The notes under the pieces: model-generated
What the model was told of the DNA's origin: nothing
What the model saw: the letters and a program-made list of their open reading frames with translations, nothing else
Databases searched by the model: none
Assembly (NCBI RefSeq): GCF_000189635.1
Contig: NW_002476149.1
Location: forward strand, 62,001 to 126,000
From: Tetrahymena thermophila SB210
Taxonomy: Eukaryota > Ciliophora > Oligohymenophorea > Hymenostomatida > Tetrahymenidae
Direction of reading: 5' to 3'
Length of the DNA: 64,000 nt
Position numbers and translations under genes: made by a program
In this document: positions 39,801-52,200 of the stretch, in pieces
Layout of the letters: each line of letters begins with the position of its first letter
How positions within the stretch are numbered: the stretch's first letter is position 1

Positions 39801-42800
39801 TGATTCCATTTAGAATTAGTTATAATACTAGTTTTATTCACCAGAATAGTTGGTTATATAATTTTGTCTTGCACTATTAGGATGTGATGTAGATATTAAA
39901 CTTGAACTAAAGTTTGTATTATGTTAATTTACTTACATCATATTAAGAGGTGGTACTTAAATTTAAGTAGGATGATTTGAAATAAATTCTCTTGATTTTT
40001 AATTTGTAATCATAGGCTTTTTTCTCGTTTAATAAACAGTATTGTGTGCTCCAGGAATATTGCTAATCTGCTAAGTAAATGGACTGATATTTAAAGTAGA
40101 TTGTGTCTATAACATCATGTTTGGTTGTTAAATACTTGAATAAAATTATTTTGGAATTTTAGGATTACCAAACTTTTTGCAATATTATTCTATCAATTTT
40201 TTAGGATTTCCCTACGCTTTTTTATAGATTTTTTCAAATTATTTTCTATTCTCAAGAACTTTTTTGATATTAATTTGTTCTAGGTCTAGTAAGGAATCTA
40301 AAAAGTTTAGTGATTCTTTTCTTGAAAAAAGTTTTATTTCATGATAATGCATATTAGATTTTATACAACTAAGGGGACAGTTCTTTTACTCTAAAGTAGG
40401 GCGAAGAGACTTTTGAGTAACAAGAATGTAGTGAATATCAAATTTGTTAATATAGAAGAATAAATACTCAAAAAATTTAATTTTATAATCGTTAGAGGGA
40501 TTAAAACTGTTAATAATAATGTCAAAATCATCGAAAATAAGTAGCATCTTTTTTTAATTTTAGAAATACTCACACACATCTTAGCTGAATTACAAACCAA
40601 GTAAGGACGACATCAAATTTCGTAAATCGTAATTATGGTTTGGGAGGTCTTTAAGACTAAAGTAATATACGCCATCGCAGAAAGTATTTCTAGTAAAAGT
40701 AAAGTAAGCAATCTATCCATTAAAAAATAAATTTTATAACAAATTAAAAAAATAATTTTTTTAATTTAAAATTTCAGTTTGAAAATAAATAAATATGTTT
40801 TAATTTATTAATTTAAATCAAGTTATTTTATGTAAAAAACATTTAATTTTATAAAGCGAAATCTCATTTATAAGTTAATTGAATTAAAACTTTAATTTTA
40901 ATTGAATTCACTAATCATTAATTATCAAATCAAGAAATATAAAAATGAAATTACTTGTTAAGCCACTATTGTTTTTCCTATTCCAACTTGTCCGTATATA
41001 TTTACACAGCTTTCTTGAATTTTTTACAAAATTATATAAATATCTTGCTTTCTTCCAGAGATTCTGAGGAAATTTCTGTTTAAATTTTAAGGAGGACGTT
41101 CAGATGTTATATCAATAATTTAACCCTTTCTGAATTCGTATTTGCTTTTAAAACAATTATTAAATATAAATAAATTTTATCAAATGCAATTTAAAACTAA
41201 TTTACGCATCCATCCAGTCATCTGATAAAAAGAGATCAGGGCCTTTTCCAAGAATTTATTCAAAAGTCTACTCATCCCTTATGTCTTCAGAACATACTGT
41301 AATAGTAGCTTCTACCATTTTTTGTTTGGCATAATTAAACGCTCTCCTAATATGCGATTAAGGATTGGGATCAGGTCGATCTGATAATAATTAAGTGAGA
41401 AATTCAAACTAGAATTATTGAATGGCAAACTCTCTTAAATAATATAAATAAAAATCTTCATATTCATCCTCTTCTATTTCGTTGCTGAATTCCTATTCCT
41501 TAGTGTTTTTGCTTAATCCTTATTTCTTATTTTTCTTACTAGTATTACTTTGATCTCCATTTTCTTTTTCTTGATAGCTTGGGTTCATTATCGTGGGTCT
41601 TCTTCCAAAATGAGGCCTTGTATACTTTTTGATAGATTTGAATTAAAAAGCAATAATAGTTGGTCTTCTTCTTAGTTCAGAATCTCTGTCTACTTGATCT
41701 AATTTTTAAATATTATTCGTTTGAATAAAATGAAATCATTCATTTATTTTTTTACCTTTGTATTCGTCTGTGGATTTAGATTTTGTCTATTTTTTATCAG
41801 GGTTGTTTTACATTTTTTTAATTGAATCATTTACTTTATCAATAATTCTAAAAAACATCTCTTTTAATTTTAAACCATTAGGAGTGCAAAGCATTAGAAT
41901 TTCTATTTAACCAAATTCCTCATAATGTTATTTATAGTATTCTTCCATTTCATTTTCTTTATACTTTCTCATCAAAGGAAGCTAATCTTCCTCAACAATA
42001 ATACCATCTTCTTCCACATCATCGCAAGTGATGCACATAAACTTTTAATATAATAATAATTACCTTAAAACAAATAAATAATTGTAATATTTTACTTTAG
42101 AACCTCTTTATAGACATTCTTTAAAATGTTTTATAGTCTATATTTCGAATTTGAGATTAAGTTCCTTTCCTAACTTGCTTAGCACATCTATATTAATATA
42201 CATAAATTTACATTTTAAAAAAACTAACTTACTTACAAATTAAAAATATAACCTGTTATTCTTCTTTTAAATGACTAATTTAAGCGTATGATATGTCCGT
42301 AGGGAGTTTTTTTATCTTAATATATTATTGGAGCAGCTCTCATAAATTAGAAAACATTAGAACTAATGTGATGTAGTTGATCGTTAATTTCACCTAATAT
42401 TTTCTTGCAATCAGCCTCTAAGCTAGTTAATTTCCATATTTTAGAATTATTTAAAGCAGGGTCAATCATATCTTTTTTCAATTTAATTAGATTTTAAGTA
42501 TCTCTTGAGTTTTTGAGGCCATTGAGCTTTTTCTTGCAGTAAACTACTGTGGCTTGAATCATTAAGCTGTTAAGACCATTACTTTCGAAAACTTTGATAG
42601 CTTGTTCGAGTTCTTAGAATCTGAGCTAGAATTATGTATTGAATTCAAGTTCAAATAGAGAGTTCAACAAAATTAGCTTGCTTTCTAAAATATTTAAACA
42701 ATCAGGACCCATTTTTATATCTTTTTTATCTTCATCAATAGATTCTTCTTTTTTCTTAAGTTCTTTTATTCTCAGCAAAAGCTTAGGTATAAGACTTTCA

Positions 42801-45800
42801 AGAATTAGATTTACTTTGCCTTTAACTCCATTAAATCTAGGATCTTTGGGTATTTTAAGAATTTATTCAAATGTATGAGAAAGCTCATTTTCTTTATTTT
42901 TTTTAAAAGATACAAATATCAAGTAAAACACAACAAACTGCTTCTCTATATCCATCAATTCTCTATTAAATTATCAAAATCCTAAAATTAACCAAAATTA
43001 ACAATTAGAAATAAATTTACATAAAAACTTCATTTTTATCAAATTCAGTAAACTTTTTATCTACTTCTTCATAAAAACTCTCTATTTCATCTCTATGAAT
43101 AACATCTTCTATCGAATTATTCATGTGGTCTGATGAAAACTTTTCAATGTACAAAGATATTTTGAGAAACAAAAGTTTTGATTTTGCTACTAAGAACTAA
43201 AAGTTTTAATGGTTTTTAAGTAATTCTTCTATGACTTACTCAGCTTATACGCACTGCTCTTCACTAGTAGAAAGTTCATCTAATAGTTTATGAATTGAAG
43301 GTATATTTACACATAAATCTTAGATATGCTTCTTCATTTTTTACTTTTGCTTCTCATCACATTGCTTACTGTCTAATTTATTATAAGTAATTTCATTAAT
43401 AAAAAAATAAAAAAATAAATTTTTTTTTATTATTTACTAATATGAGCAATGATTTATCTATGATCTTCTACGTTTAGATACGAGTAAAAGTTTCCCTCAT
43501 GCAATTTAAATACATCAATGGGAGTTAATGATGAAAATAATTTCTACTCAGTCTTATCTGACAATTTTTTCTCTAAATTAACCGAATCTCTATGGACGAC
43601 ACTTATTTTCTTATCTTCACTGAAACCTCTAGCGTTGCTATGAAGATTTTCAGGTGTAGTATCGTAATATTCATTATCTGATTCACCAGTTTCTTGCACT
43701 TTATTAGATTTCATTGATTAACATTATGAAATTTTGTGGAGTTAATGCTAAGGTATGTAATGAACTCCATACAAGCCAGAATGACTTAAGGAGCAGTACT
43801 CAATTATTCTTTCTTAATGATGAGATTTTTCTTTTAAATTATGAAGTAGTTTTCTAGAAAATATAGAAAGATACTCTAAAATCAGAATCTCTTTATGAAA
43901 TAAATCTTATCTGTATTCTTATTACTTGAGCTATTCGACAACAAATTTTTTAATCCTAAATACAACTACATCGAACTTACGAGAAACACTCATCCAGAAA
44001 TATTATCCATTTTTAAATTTCTTATATCGATAAAATTCTTCGTGTTGTTAATCATTATCGAAATCATCTTCTTCCATATTGTCTTCTTCTTATTTTAATT
44101 ACTAAAATATTGTGAGCCTCTTACTCTGCATTCTCTTTAACCCACTGATTTCAGGTATTTCATGCTGAGCTAATTCTGATGTCCTATTGGCTGCTATTTC
44201 ATTTGTATAAAGAGTCAAACATTCCATCAGTTTTACCCAATCATGTGGTATTTTTTTCTTTTTTTCTAAAAATTTTAAATCTTCTATACTTACACCATGA
44301 GGAAATAGACTAATTAACAAAAGCATATCGTAGGCTTATTAGTTTGTCTGTCTTAAATCTCTATTAATTTAAATAGTCCATTAATTATAAAAAATATTTA
44401 TTTTATTTTTATTAATGTTAAAAGGTAATTTTATTATTTAAGTTTATGCTCAAAAAAAAAAAACAATAATTTACTTCATTAAAAGGTTGAAAGCAGTAAA
44501 GTCTTTTTGTCTTTCATTAATTTAGTTATTTTTCAGTGATGTTAATATTTGAGAAATGTCCATATTTTCACTTATATTTTAAAGGGCTTCCATTATGGAT
44601 TTAGGTGATTTTGGCATAATTTTAATTAATTCTGACAATTATTCATTGAATTAAGGGTTATTTGAGTGCTCACGAATGGTATCTCCTGCATAGAATTCTA
44701 TTAGTTATTTTACATAAAAATCACTTAGGTTTCCAAGAGTGATTTATGGAATTTAGCCTTAACCAAGTTTTAAATCAAACTTTTCATGAGAAATAATTAA
44801 AAATTTAGCTGTAGTATTTTAAGCTAACTCGTTTATTGTTGTTTCGAATTTAAATCTATTGTTTTTTATCAAATCATCACAGTTATCAAGAATAAACAAA
44901 ACCTTTTTATCCTTTAAGTGACTATATGCCACTTCCTTTGTATGATACCCAAGTCTCATTTTTTATTCAAATTTTGTAATTTTTGTTTTCATTCTTTCAA
45001 AATCTTCAAAAATAATCTCAACTACTTGCCCTCTTTCTTTAAGGTGCCTTGCTACTTTTTTTGCAACAGCAGTTTTTCCTGTACCTAAATCTCCATGAAG
45101 AGCAACAAATCTGAATTTTATTTTAGTATTATTCATAAAAGCTTTATAGATTTTAAAGATTTCCATATTCCTAATTTTAAAGATAAAATTTTTTTTAAAT
45201 GATATTTTATTGAATTTAACTTACCTTCCAAATATTTTGCTTTGGTCTTAGAAGATCGGATGATTAAAATCAAGATTGCTTTTTTCTATAATATTTCCTT
45301 CAGGCAAGTCTGACATTATTTTTTAATCTTCTTAGTCTTCTCTTTTAATTAATCTAAATTTAAGTGACTCGTCATGAGGAGTTTCTGATCCGTGGCAACA
45401 GCAAACAAATAGTGGTTCATTATTCTGTATTACCTCTTCATAATAGTCTTCATAGTTATCTTTATATTTTTTAAGAAAATCGTTTGCCCATTCACAAGTG
45501 TATTCATGTATCATTTTCTTAGAATTAGGACATTTGCATTTCGGTTAAGGTAAGTGCTATTCATGTGCCTTATCAAAACCATTATTCATAGCTTCTTCAA
45601 ACCTTTAAATTAAAATAAAAAATGTAGACTTAAGAATTAGTAAGTATAATACCATAAGCAATTTTAGTCATGAGAATGCGCACAGCAACAAGTAAAGCAA
45701 CCTTCATATTATTTAGCTTGTAAGGATATTTTAGCACTTTCAAATGATTCTAAAACAGATCGGCCTGAAAAGATATTCATATAAAAGCTACTTGAAAAGG

Positions 45801-48084
45801 TTAAAGCTGCTTTATCTTCAATTTTCAAATCAGATTAAACTGCAATTACAAATGGAATTCCAGCTTCATAAAAAATTTTTCCTACTTCCTCAGAGTGACA
45901 AGCATTAAAAAAAACAAGTTTAACATTACAATTTTTTTACTTTAAAAATTCAGAAAATCTCTTGCTTGTAATAGCATCGAGCTTTGATTCCTCATCTTCA
46001 AAGGCAAGGTAATATTGCTATTCTTTATCAGAATAATCTCCATGACACATAATATGTAATATTTAAGTGTTTCTGTTGAATGCCTTTTCCAAATTATCTA
46101 AACTTGCTACAACAATATCTAATTTTATTTATTTATTTGTTTCTTTTAAAAATTCATTTAGTTTTTGAATTTCTTATTCATAATCAACAGGATCTCCTGC
46201 AGGTAAATACTACTGTTAAGCCCCTGTTTACTAAGTAGCCTAAATTTATAATTTTACTATAGGTTCACTGTACATAATTGTCATATCTGTCATATTAGAG
46301 GTTTTTCCTTTTAAACCAGGATTGGAATTTCCACCTGAATTTTAGCTTTAAAAAAGTTTGCTATTATCAGAAGAATTTCTAAATTTACTGTTTCTTCTTT
46401 AATAATCTCTTAATACTGGTTTTCTAACCTATCCTTCTATACTTTTATTTTCTTTGTTAGGTAATAAATGAGTGGAATTAGGTATTTTATTTTTCATGAA
46501 ACTAATAGAAGAAGAACTATCTCCTTAAGCGTCATGTGAGGGTTTGTTGCTAGATGTTTAGAATTGTTAAGGATCAGGTGATATATGGCTTGGTCTATTT
46601 TTAGAATTTATAGAGTTTTGCCCAAGAACTTTATTTGGAATGTTCGAACTTAAATTACTGCCTGATGATATTTTTTTTTTATTTTAAAGCTGGTCTATAT
46701 CATTTGCCTTTGCTTAAGCTTCAGATGAATTAGGCTAAGAAATCGTAATAACCTTATTGGGAACAGGTTTGACAATGTTCTTAAAGAAATCAATCTCAGG
46801 AGCATCATCTTGAGGTATATTAGAAAATAATATTGGAGCTTTTACTGTAGAAGATCCTAATTCTTCGTTTTCTTTGCTATCTTTAGGATTGCTTGGAATT
46901 TTAATTTAAAATATTGGTTTTTCTTTGTTATCAATGTCAGTTAAAGAGCCTTGCACGTTGTTAATCATCAGGGAGTTCTCTTGATTTTTCTAGCTATCAC
47001 TTTTGCTCTATAATCCATTATTGTTAAATATGCTTGATGTTTGCATCTTCTTTGAATCTATGTGAACTATAGAAGTTAAATTCTAGTCAGATAGATTAGA
47101 ATTAGCTTTATTACGAGTTTCATCATCTTTTATCAAATTTCCAAACATATTTATTACCTATTTTTAATTTTAGGATGTTTATTCTGTCTCAAATTCTTTC
47201 ATATGTTAGGATTGCTATTTATTCATTTCATTGCTGAATAAACTTTCCTTTGTTTCTTGCTTTTTAAAGTCAAAATCAATACTTTGCTAAATGAGCGAGC
47301 TATTAAACTAATGTCTTGGCTCACTACTCTGCATATTTATATTAAAATTTTATTATGAATTAGCTAAATGGTTATGTTGAGGCTTAAACTAAAAACTCTA
47401 CTCCATAAACTACTAAGATGCACTAAAACTTTAACTTCTTGGTATCATTCCCGTAAAATGCATAGGTTAATTTTATTTATTTTCTACCTATTATATTTAT
47501 ACTGCAAGAGCATTGTAATAGTCATTTAATGTACTTAAAGTAGTTTAAACTAAATTATTAACTAAATCTCTTTGCCTTTCTATCTAATTATTTAATGTTT
47601 CTTCCATTATATCTTTCAGATAAATCTCATTATCATATTAAAAAAATCTTAACATATCGTTCTGTCTCTATTAAATTTTATCTACTTTTATATTTATTTA
47701 CTCCATGCTCTTAAATAAATTTTAAATAACTTCATTTTCTTAAAATACTTGCAGATCTCCTTTTTACTACTCCAAAAGAAGAATAATTTCTGTTTCTATT
47801 TACTCTTCCTCATCTATTGTGAAATCTATTCCAAAATTGTTTTCGCCAATAGTGATCCAATATATGTCATTTTTTAACTTTATGTTGTTTTCTTAGAACT
47901 TTGCATTATCATTTTTAAGTAACTCTACAAGCATATCGAAAGTAAGAATAGTTATTTCACCTTCGTTTATGTGATCGCTTAAATCTATTAAATGCCACTA
48001 ATAATTTTCATCATCTAATCTAATGCTAACTTCTTCTTCATGTCTCGCATATCTATATTTGATAAAGAACTATTTTTCTCTCAT
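36867..48084 (-). CDS. giant two-module CHAT-STAND (NLR-like) protein
   Basis: About 3500 residues from ATG 48084 (in-frame TGA just upstream) to TGA 36867-36869. Order: N-terminal domain of about 105 residues; Gln/Ser-rich linker; CHAT protease domain (45700-46300) with HIMCHGD and FFNACHSEE; a Cys/His cluster (EGCFTCCCAHSHDQNC ... CCCHGSETPHDES); NB-ARC ATPase with GDLGTGKTAVAKK and LFILDNCDDL; winged helix (LLISLFPHGVSIEDLKFL); helical repeats. A second CHAT-like domain (41280-42365) and second NB-ARC (P-loop YGQVGIGKTIVAQ, Walker B LLIFDDFDIII) follow. The last exon, about 3.9 kb, ends in a Gln/His/Ser-rich tail. I find no TGA between the modules and no AT-rich spacer: the frame runs ISQCQSMKSNKVQETG across a Met at 43714 where a second gene might have begun. 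The neighbour gene aligns across that same point. STAND proteins are signal-sensing ATPase switches; CHAT is a caspase-like cysteine protease fold. Cytosolic, by lack of signal or TM. Confidence 0.82.
40150..41130 (-). other. NB-ARC ATPase domain of module 2
   Basis: It begins at FLRISGRKQDIYIILQKI. Walker A is VNIYGQVGIGKTIVAQ (Lys codon 40973-40975). After an intron come RNTFCDGVYYFSLKDL, Walker B KKMLLIFDDFDIII and the sensor strand IHYILVTQKSLRP, all in family order. It ends near AQGNPKKLIEQYCKKFG; no winged helix is visible after it, and the disordered tail starts instead. Confidence 0.78.
41280..42365 (-). other. degenerate CHAT domain 2 of the giant protein
   Basis: FQFMRAAPIIYQDKKTPYG and ELNLKFEIQTIKHFKECLQR match the N-terminal half of CHAT domains. 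Where an active copy reads 'HFxGHG' this one reads FMCITCDDVEEDGIIVEE (42010-42045), so the His is gone. The Cys-strand reads EILMLCTPNGL; a Cys (41886-41888) remains at the aligned place. A basic linker of about 80 residues has replaced the strand after it, before the terminal helix SHIRRAFNYAKQKMVEA. Confidence 0.62.
44100..45225 (-). other. NB-ARC ATPase and winged helix of module 1
   Basis: IFGR leads into the NTPase: Walker A HGDLGTGKTAVAKK (Lys codon 45074-45076), Walker B KVLFILDNCDDLI, a KFLIISHEKFDLKL sensor-like strand and a small helical part. The winged helix DMLLLISLFPHGVSIEDL follows at 44100-44330. A 54-bp intron at 45171-45224 sits just before the P-loop. Confidence 0.82.
45700..46300 (-). 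other. CHAT domain 1 of the giant protein (catalytic residues present)
   Basis: The domain starts at about TIMYSEPIVKL. The catalytic His is in ILHIMCHGDY (codon 46042-46044) and the Cys in LVFFNACHSEEVG (codon 45898-45900). The family's rear part follows: GIPFVIAVQSDLKIEDKAA, TFSSSFYMNIFSGRSVLESF. Spacing and both residues fit an active clan CD peptidase. Substrate unknown. Confidence 0.82.
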
Positions 48085-49201
48085 TCTTTATAAATTATAT
48101 CTTAGCTAGTAACTTCACTTTCTAATCTACTGAGCTTGTCAAAGAAAGTTTTTGAGTAATCACTCTTAGACCTTTGCCAATCTCTTGTTAAGAAAGTCTT
48201 GTTTTATTCTATAAATATATTTAATTAAAGGAGTTTACTTAATCTTTTTGGTAAATTAATACCCTTAAGCTTTTTTTATTTTATGAGAATATTAATTTTT
48301 GTTAAAAAGTCATTACTACACATAGCTAAAATGTTAAGAGGATTTAAAAAAAAGTAAATGATATTGCATGATCGTTTAGATTTGCTGATGAAATTGCCTG
48401 TTAATACAACATAGATACTGTAGAAATTTAAGTTTAGATGTATACTATTCGTAAAATTTCATAATACTGCTAATAATAAAAGAAAACAAATAATATGTGA
48501 CTTAACTTAAATTGAAAATAATATTTCAACTAAAATTCTAAAAAATTTCTAATTTGCAGTCAAACGCTTGATTGGTATTTAAGTTCATTCATTTAAAATT
48601 TTACTTTGTTTAAATAAATCAAAATAGAAATATATTAATAAATGTTAATTATTAAGATAAAAACTCGAAATTTCATTAAAATTAATTAAATTGAAGTTTC
48701 AAATAAATAACCATGTTTGATATTCTGAAAACAGATACAATTTTAAAAGTATTTCAATATATTTTCCAAATTAAAAATTATACAATTTTTTTAAATTTAT
48801 TAATTTAATCCTAATTTTCAATTATAAATTTTAAAATAAATTTATAGGAAAAGCAAAATACCATATCCCCTCTAACCTCTTAAGTAACTTACAAATCTCA
48901 AATATTAAAGAGGTTAATAGCATAAATTTTTTAAGTGCTTAAATTAAAAAAAGATTTTAGATGAAAGCCATTACAAATACATACAGTATATTTACTTATT
49001 ATAAAATAATAATTTAAAAATAATTAATAGTTTTTGTTAAATATCTTTTAAAATAAGATTAATTTGATATGAAACAACAATACATTTTTAAATAATTTTA
49101 TTATAAATTTAAATGTTAATCTATGTACATAATAAATAAATTAATTTAAATAAAATTAAGTGATTAAGTTAGTTAGTAATTGAAATGATTGGTAGGTTAT
49201 G
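48085..49201. other. intergenic between the two CHAT-STAND genes
   Basis: A 1.1-kb AT-rich spacer: promoter side of the giant gene and 3' side of its paralogue, both on the minus strand. Short frames only. Tandem head-to-tail arrangement with this gap fits an old gene duplication. Confidence 0.5.
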
Positions 49202-52200
49202 TCATGCATTAGTTTATATCGAAATTTTATAATCTTTAGGGTCTTACATTTTTAATTAGTCATAAGCTTTTTCAAATGTTTCTTTTATGTTTTCAGTCAA
49301 ATTCTATTTTTTAACAAATTTGTTGAGTTATAAATAAAGATTATTGAATTAGAATATTTATCTGAAATAAAAAATCATAAATAACAAATTATGATTTCTA
49401 AAAAAAATAATTTAATTATTACTTCTTTTGGGCCAGATTTTACATGCTTGATAATTTCAGATTCTATTCTTTAAGGTATTGTTTATGGATCTGTTTTTTT
49501 CTACTTTTAAAGAGTTTTATTTTTCCAGAATTATTTAGCAAACTGTTTAAGGCACTATTCCTTCAGTTCATTTAATTCATATTATGTGAAAACTTTAATA
49601 CTTTCCTATATAGATTCTACATATTTTTCATTAAATTCCTCATTAAATTAAAAGCCTTCAAAGCAAGCTGTAACAAATTTGATCTTGGAAATCAATATAT
49701 TTAGTTTTGTTTTTGGTGTTTCATTTAAATAATCAAGACTCCTCCTCAATAAATATTAATTATCTTTACTATTTTGAATTTCTAAATTACAACCATCTAT
49801 TTTTAACAACTCTTAAGGATAGAAGTTCAGTTAGTTTATTAAATAAGAGCATATATCCGTTAAATTGGTAAAGTTCTCTTAAATTTTTTGGGAGCTAATT
49901 ATTTCTACTAGATCAATTATTTAAGATAAATCGTAACCGCCATGTAGATATTTAATTAGCTTTTATTCAACCATAACCTTAATTGTGTATGCTACGAAGA
50001 AAACTTTTTCTGCCTATAAGATAAGCCTATTTTATTAAAGTTTTTCAATATTAAAATTAAGTTTAAAATTAATTAAGAATTATTTATTCTTCAAAAAATT
50101 GCTATATTTCAATAATGAATTATTTAAGTTTTTTGATCATTATTTATTTTTTTTTAAAGCTTGTTAAATAAAATAAAAAGAAAAGTTCTTACAAAATACT
50201 TTTTTACTGCTTGAATTCAGAATGATTTGCTAAACTTTAAATTGAATCATTTAAACACTTAAATTGCTTAAGCAATAATCTAAATTCTTCTTAATTTTTT
50301 GTTTAAAAATCAAACTAATCGAAGCATAAATTTGCTTAAATAAACTAAATTTTGAGTTTTGCAAGCAAGAAAGGTAAGTTATCAGGATAGTTTGTTAGTT
50401 CATCCAAAATATTAATAGCTTTCTCGCATTACTCCATTGCATCTTCTTTATGATCCAATAATTTATGAATAGAAGGTATATCTACACACAAATCTTTAAG
50501 TGCTTCTTTTAGTATTCTCTTTTCGTGGCAGTGAGATGAATCTATTTTATAATTTAATATTTAAATAATTTTAGCATAATTAACATTTACTCATAAATTT
50601 TATCAAATTCATCAAATCTTCTTTTTTCAAGTACACATACAAGTTTTATTCATGCAATTTAAATAAGCTCTCCTAATTGTTTCTATATTTCTTGAATATG
50701 TGCTCTTCAAAACTTTCTGAGTATCCTCTGTTTAAATCAGGGAGTTTTTAACCGTTTGTTTAATTTTTATCAGAATCATCTTCTTCACCATCATTTTGAA
50801 ACCAGTCTTTCTTAAATGATACTTTAAATAATCCAAAATCAACGATAGATGAATAATCAACCATTTTAAGTTTTTAATATCTGTCACACTTGATACAGTC
50901 AAGCATCTTTTTTGCAAAATAAGATAAGTACTCTAAAATGAGTACTTCTTTTTAAAGGAGATCTATCGCATATTCTTCTTTTGAATATAGCCATCTTGGG
51001 ATATTTTTTTTTATCTTAAATTGAATAAACTGTAAGTCATTTCTAGACACATTCATCCAAAAGTATTATCCTATTTTAAAATGATGATGGTCAGAAGAAT
51101 GTGAACTATTAGTAGCAGAAAAGCTACTGGTTTCAGCTGTATTATTAGGCTCTATATCAGAATTTTCCTCACTCTCTGTCTCTTCAAATTTCAAAGTTAA
51201 ATTTGGATCAATTACTTCTTTCGATGTTAACTGGAGCATAATTTCTTCCCAGCTAGAGGGGATTTTCTTTTTAGAAGCTAGATATTTTAAATCTTCAACA
51301 GAAACACCATGAGGAAAAAGTGAAATAACAAGCAGCATTTCATATTTTTAGTAGTTTTCTTTTAATTTTCTTTATAATTTTGAATAAATTTTAAATTTAT
51401 TCATAAAGAATCTTAATTTAAAAAAGAAGTTGTTTACTTCATAATGAGCTCAAGAGGATCTTAACTAACAAGTAAATCTTATAAATTTGAGCCATTTTTA
51501 ATACTTTAAACTATTTCCATCACAAACTTTGGTAATATTGCTCTTTTATCTAAAATCTAATCTAGTGTATTTGAAAAGCTAGTATCTTAAGCAAGAATTC
51601 TAATTTAGTTGCCAATGTGATGACTTATAATATCAAAAGCTACTTTTTTATCTAAGGCCTTGAGCTCTATGTAATTTATGACGGCCTCATTTAGCTTTAA
51701 ATTAGGCTTAAAGTGAGTGATAATTATAAATTTCACATTCAGCGAAGTATCTGAGAGCTGCTTTGTGAAATCTTCTAGGTTTTTATTTATCAAATCATCG
51801 CAATTATCCAAAATCATTAAAGTGTAGTATGGTTGTGATCCTTCTTTTCCGTTTTTAAATTTTTTTAATTTTGTTTTAAATTTAGAAATACCTCGATCAA
51901 CATTTTCAAAATCTTCTATTATAATTTCATTCACAACTTCCCTTTCTTTTAAGTGCCTATTAAAAAAAATCTTTAAAATGAATTTAATTAGCTATTAAGT
52001 TACCTGGCTACTTTTTTTGAAATTGAAGTTAAACCAGATCCTCTTTCACCATAAACCACAACAAATTAGCTATTATGGCTGCAATCATTTAACGAGTTAA
52101 AAATTTCGTACATTTCTACATTCCTTTTTAATAAATTTAAGAGAGAAAGTTACATTTTATAATTGAATTATTTAGATTATAAGCTTACCTGCCAAATAAT

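Noticed and set aside
40391-40600. Minus-strand hydrophobic 69-codon frame that looks like TM segments
   Set aside because: It is a shifted frame of the second NB-ARC domain. The proper frame reads Walker B and the sensor strand; the hydrophobicity is an artefact of AT-rich codons.
36867-43714. A separate gene starting at ATG 43714
   Set aside because: The frame continues upstream through the helical region, which aligns with the neighbouring paralogue, with no stop or AT-rich spacer. Kept only as an alternative.
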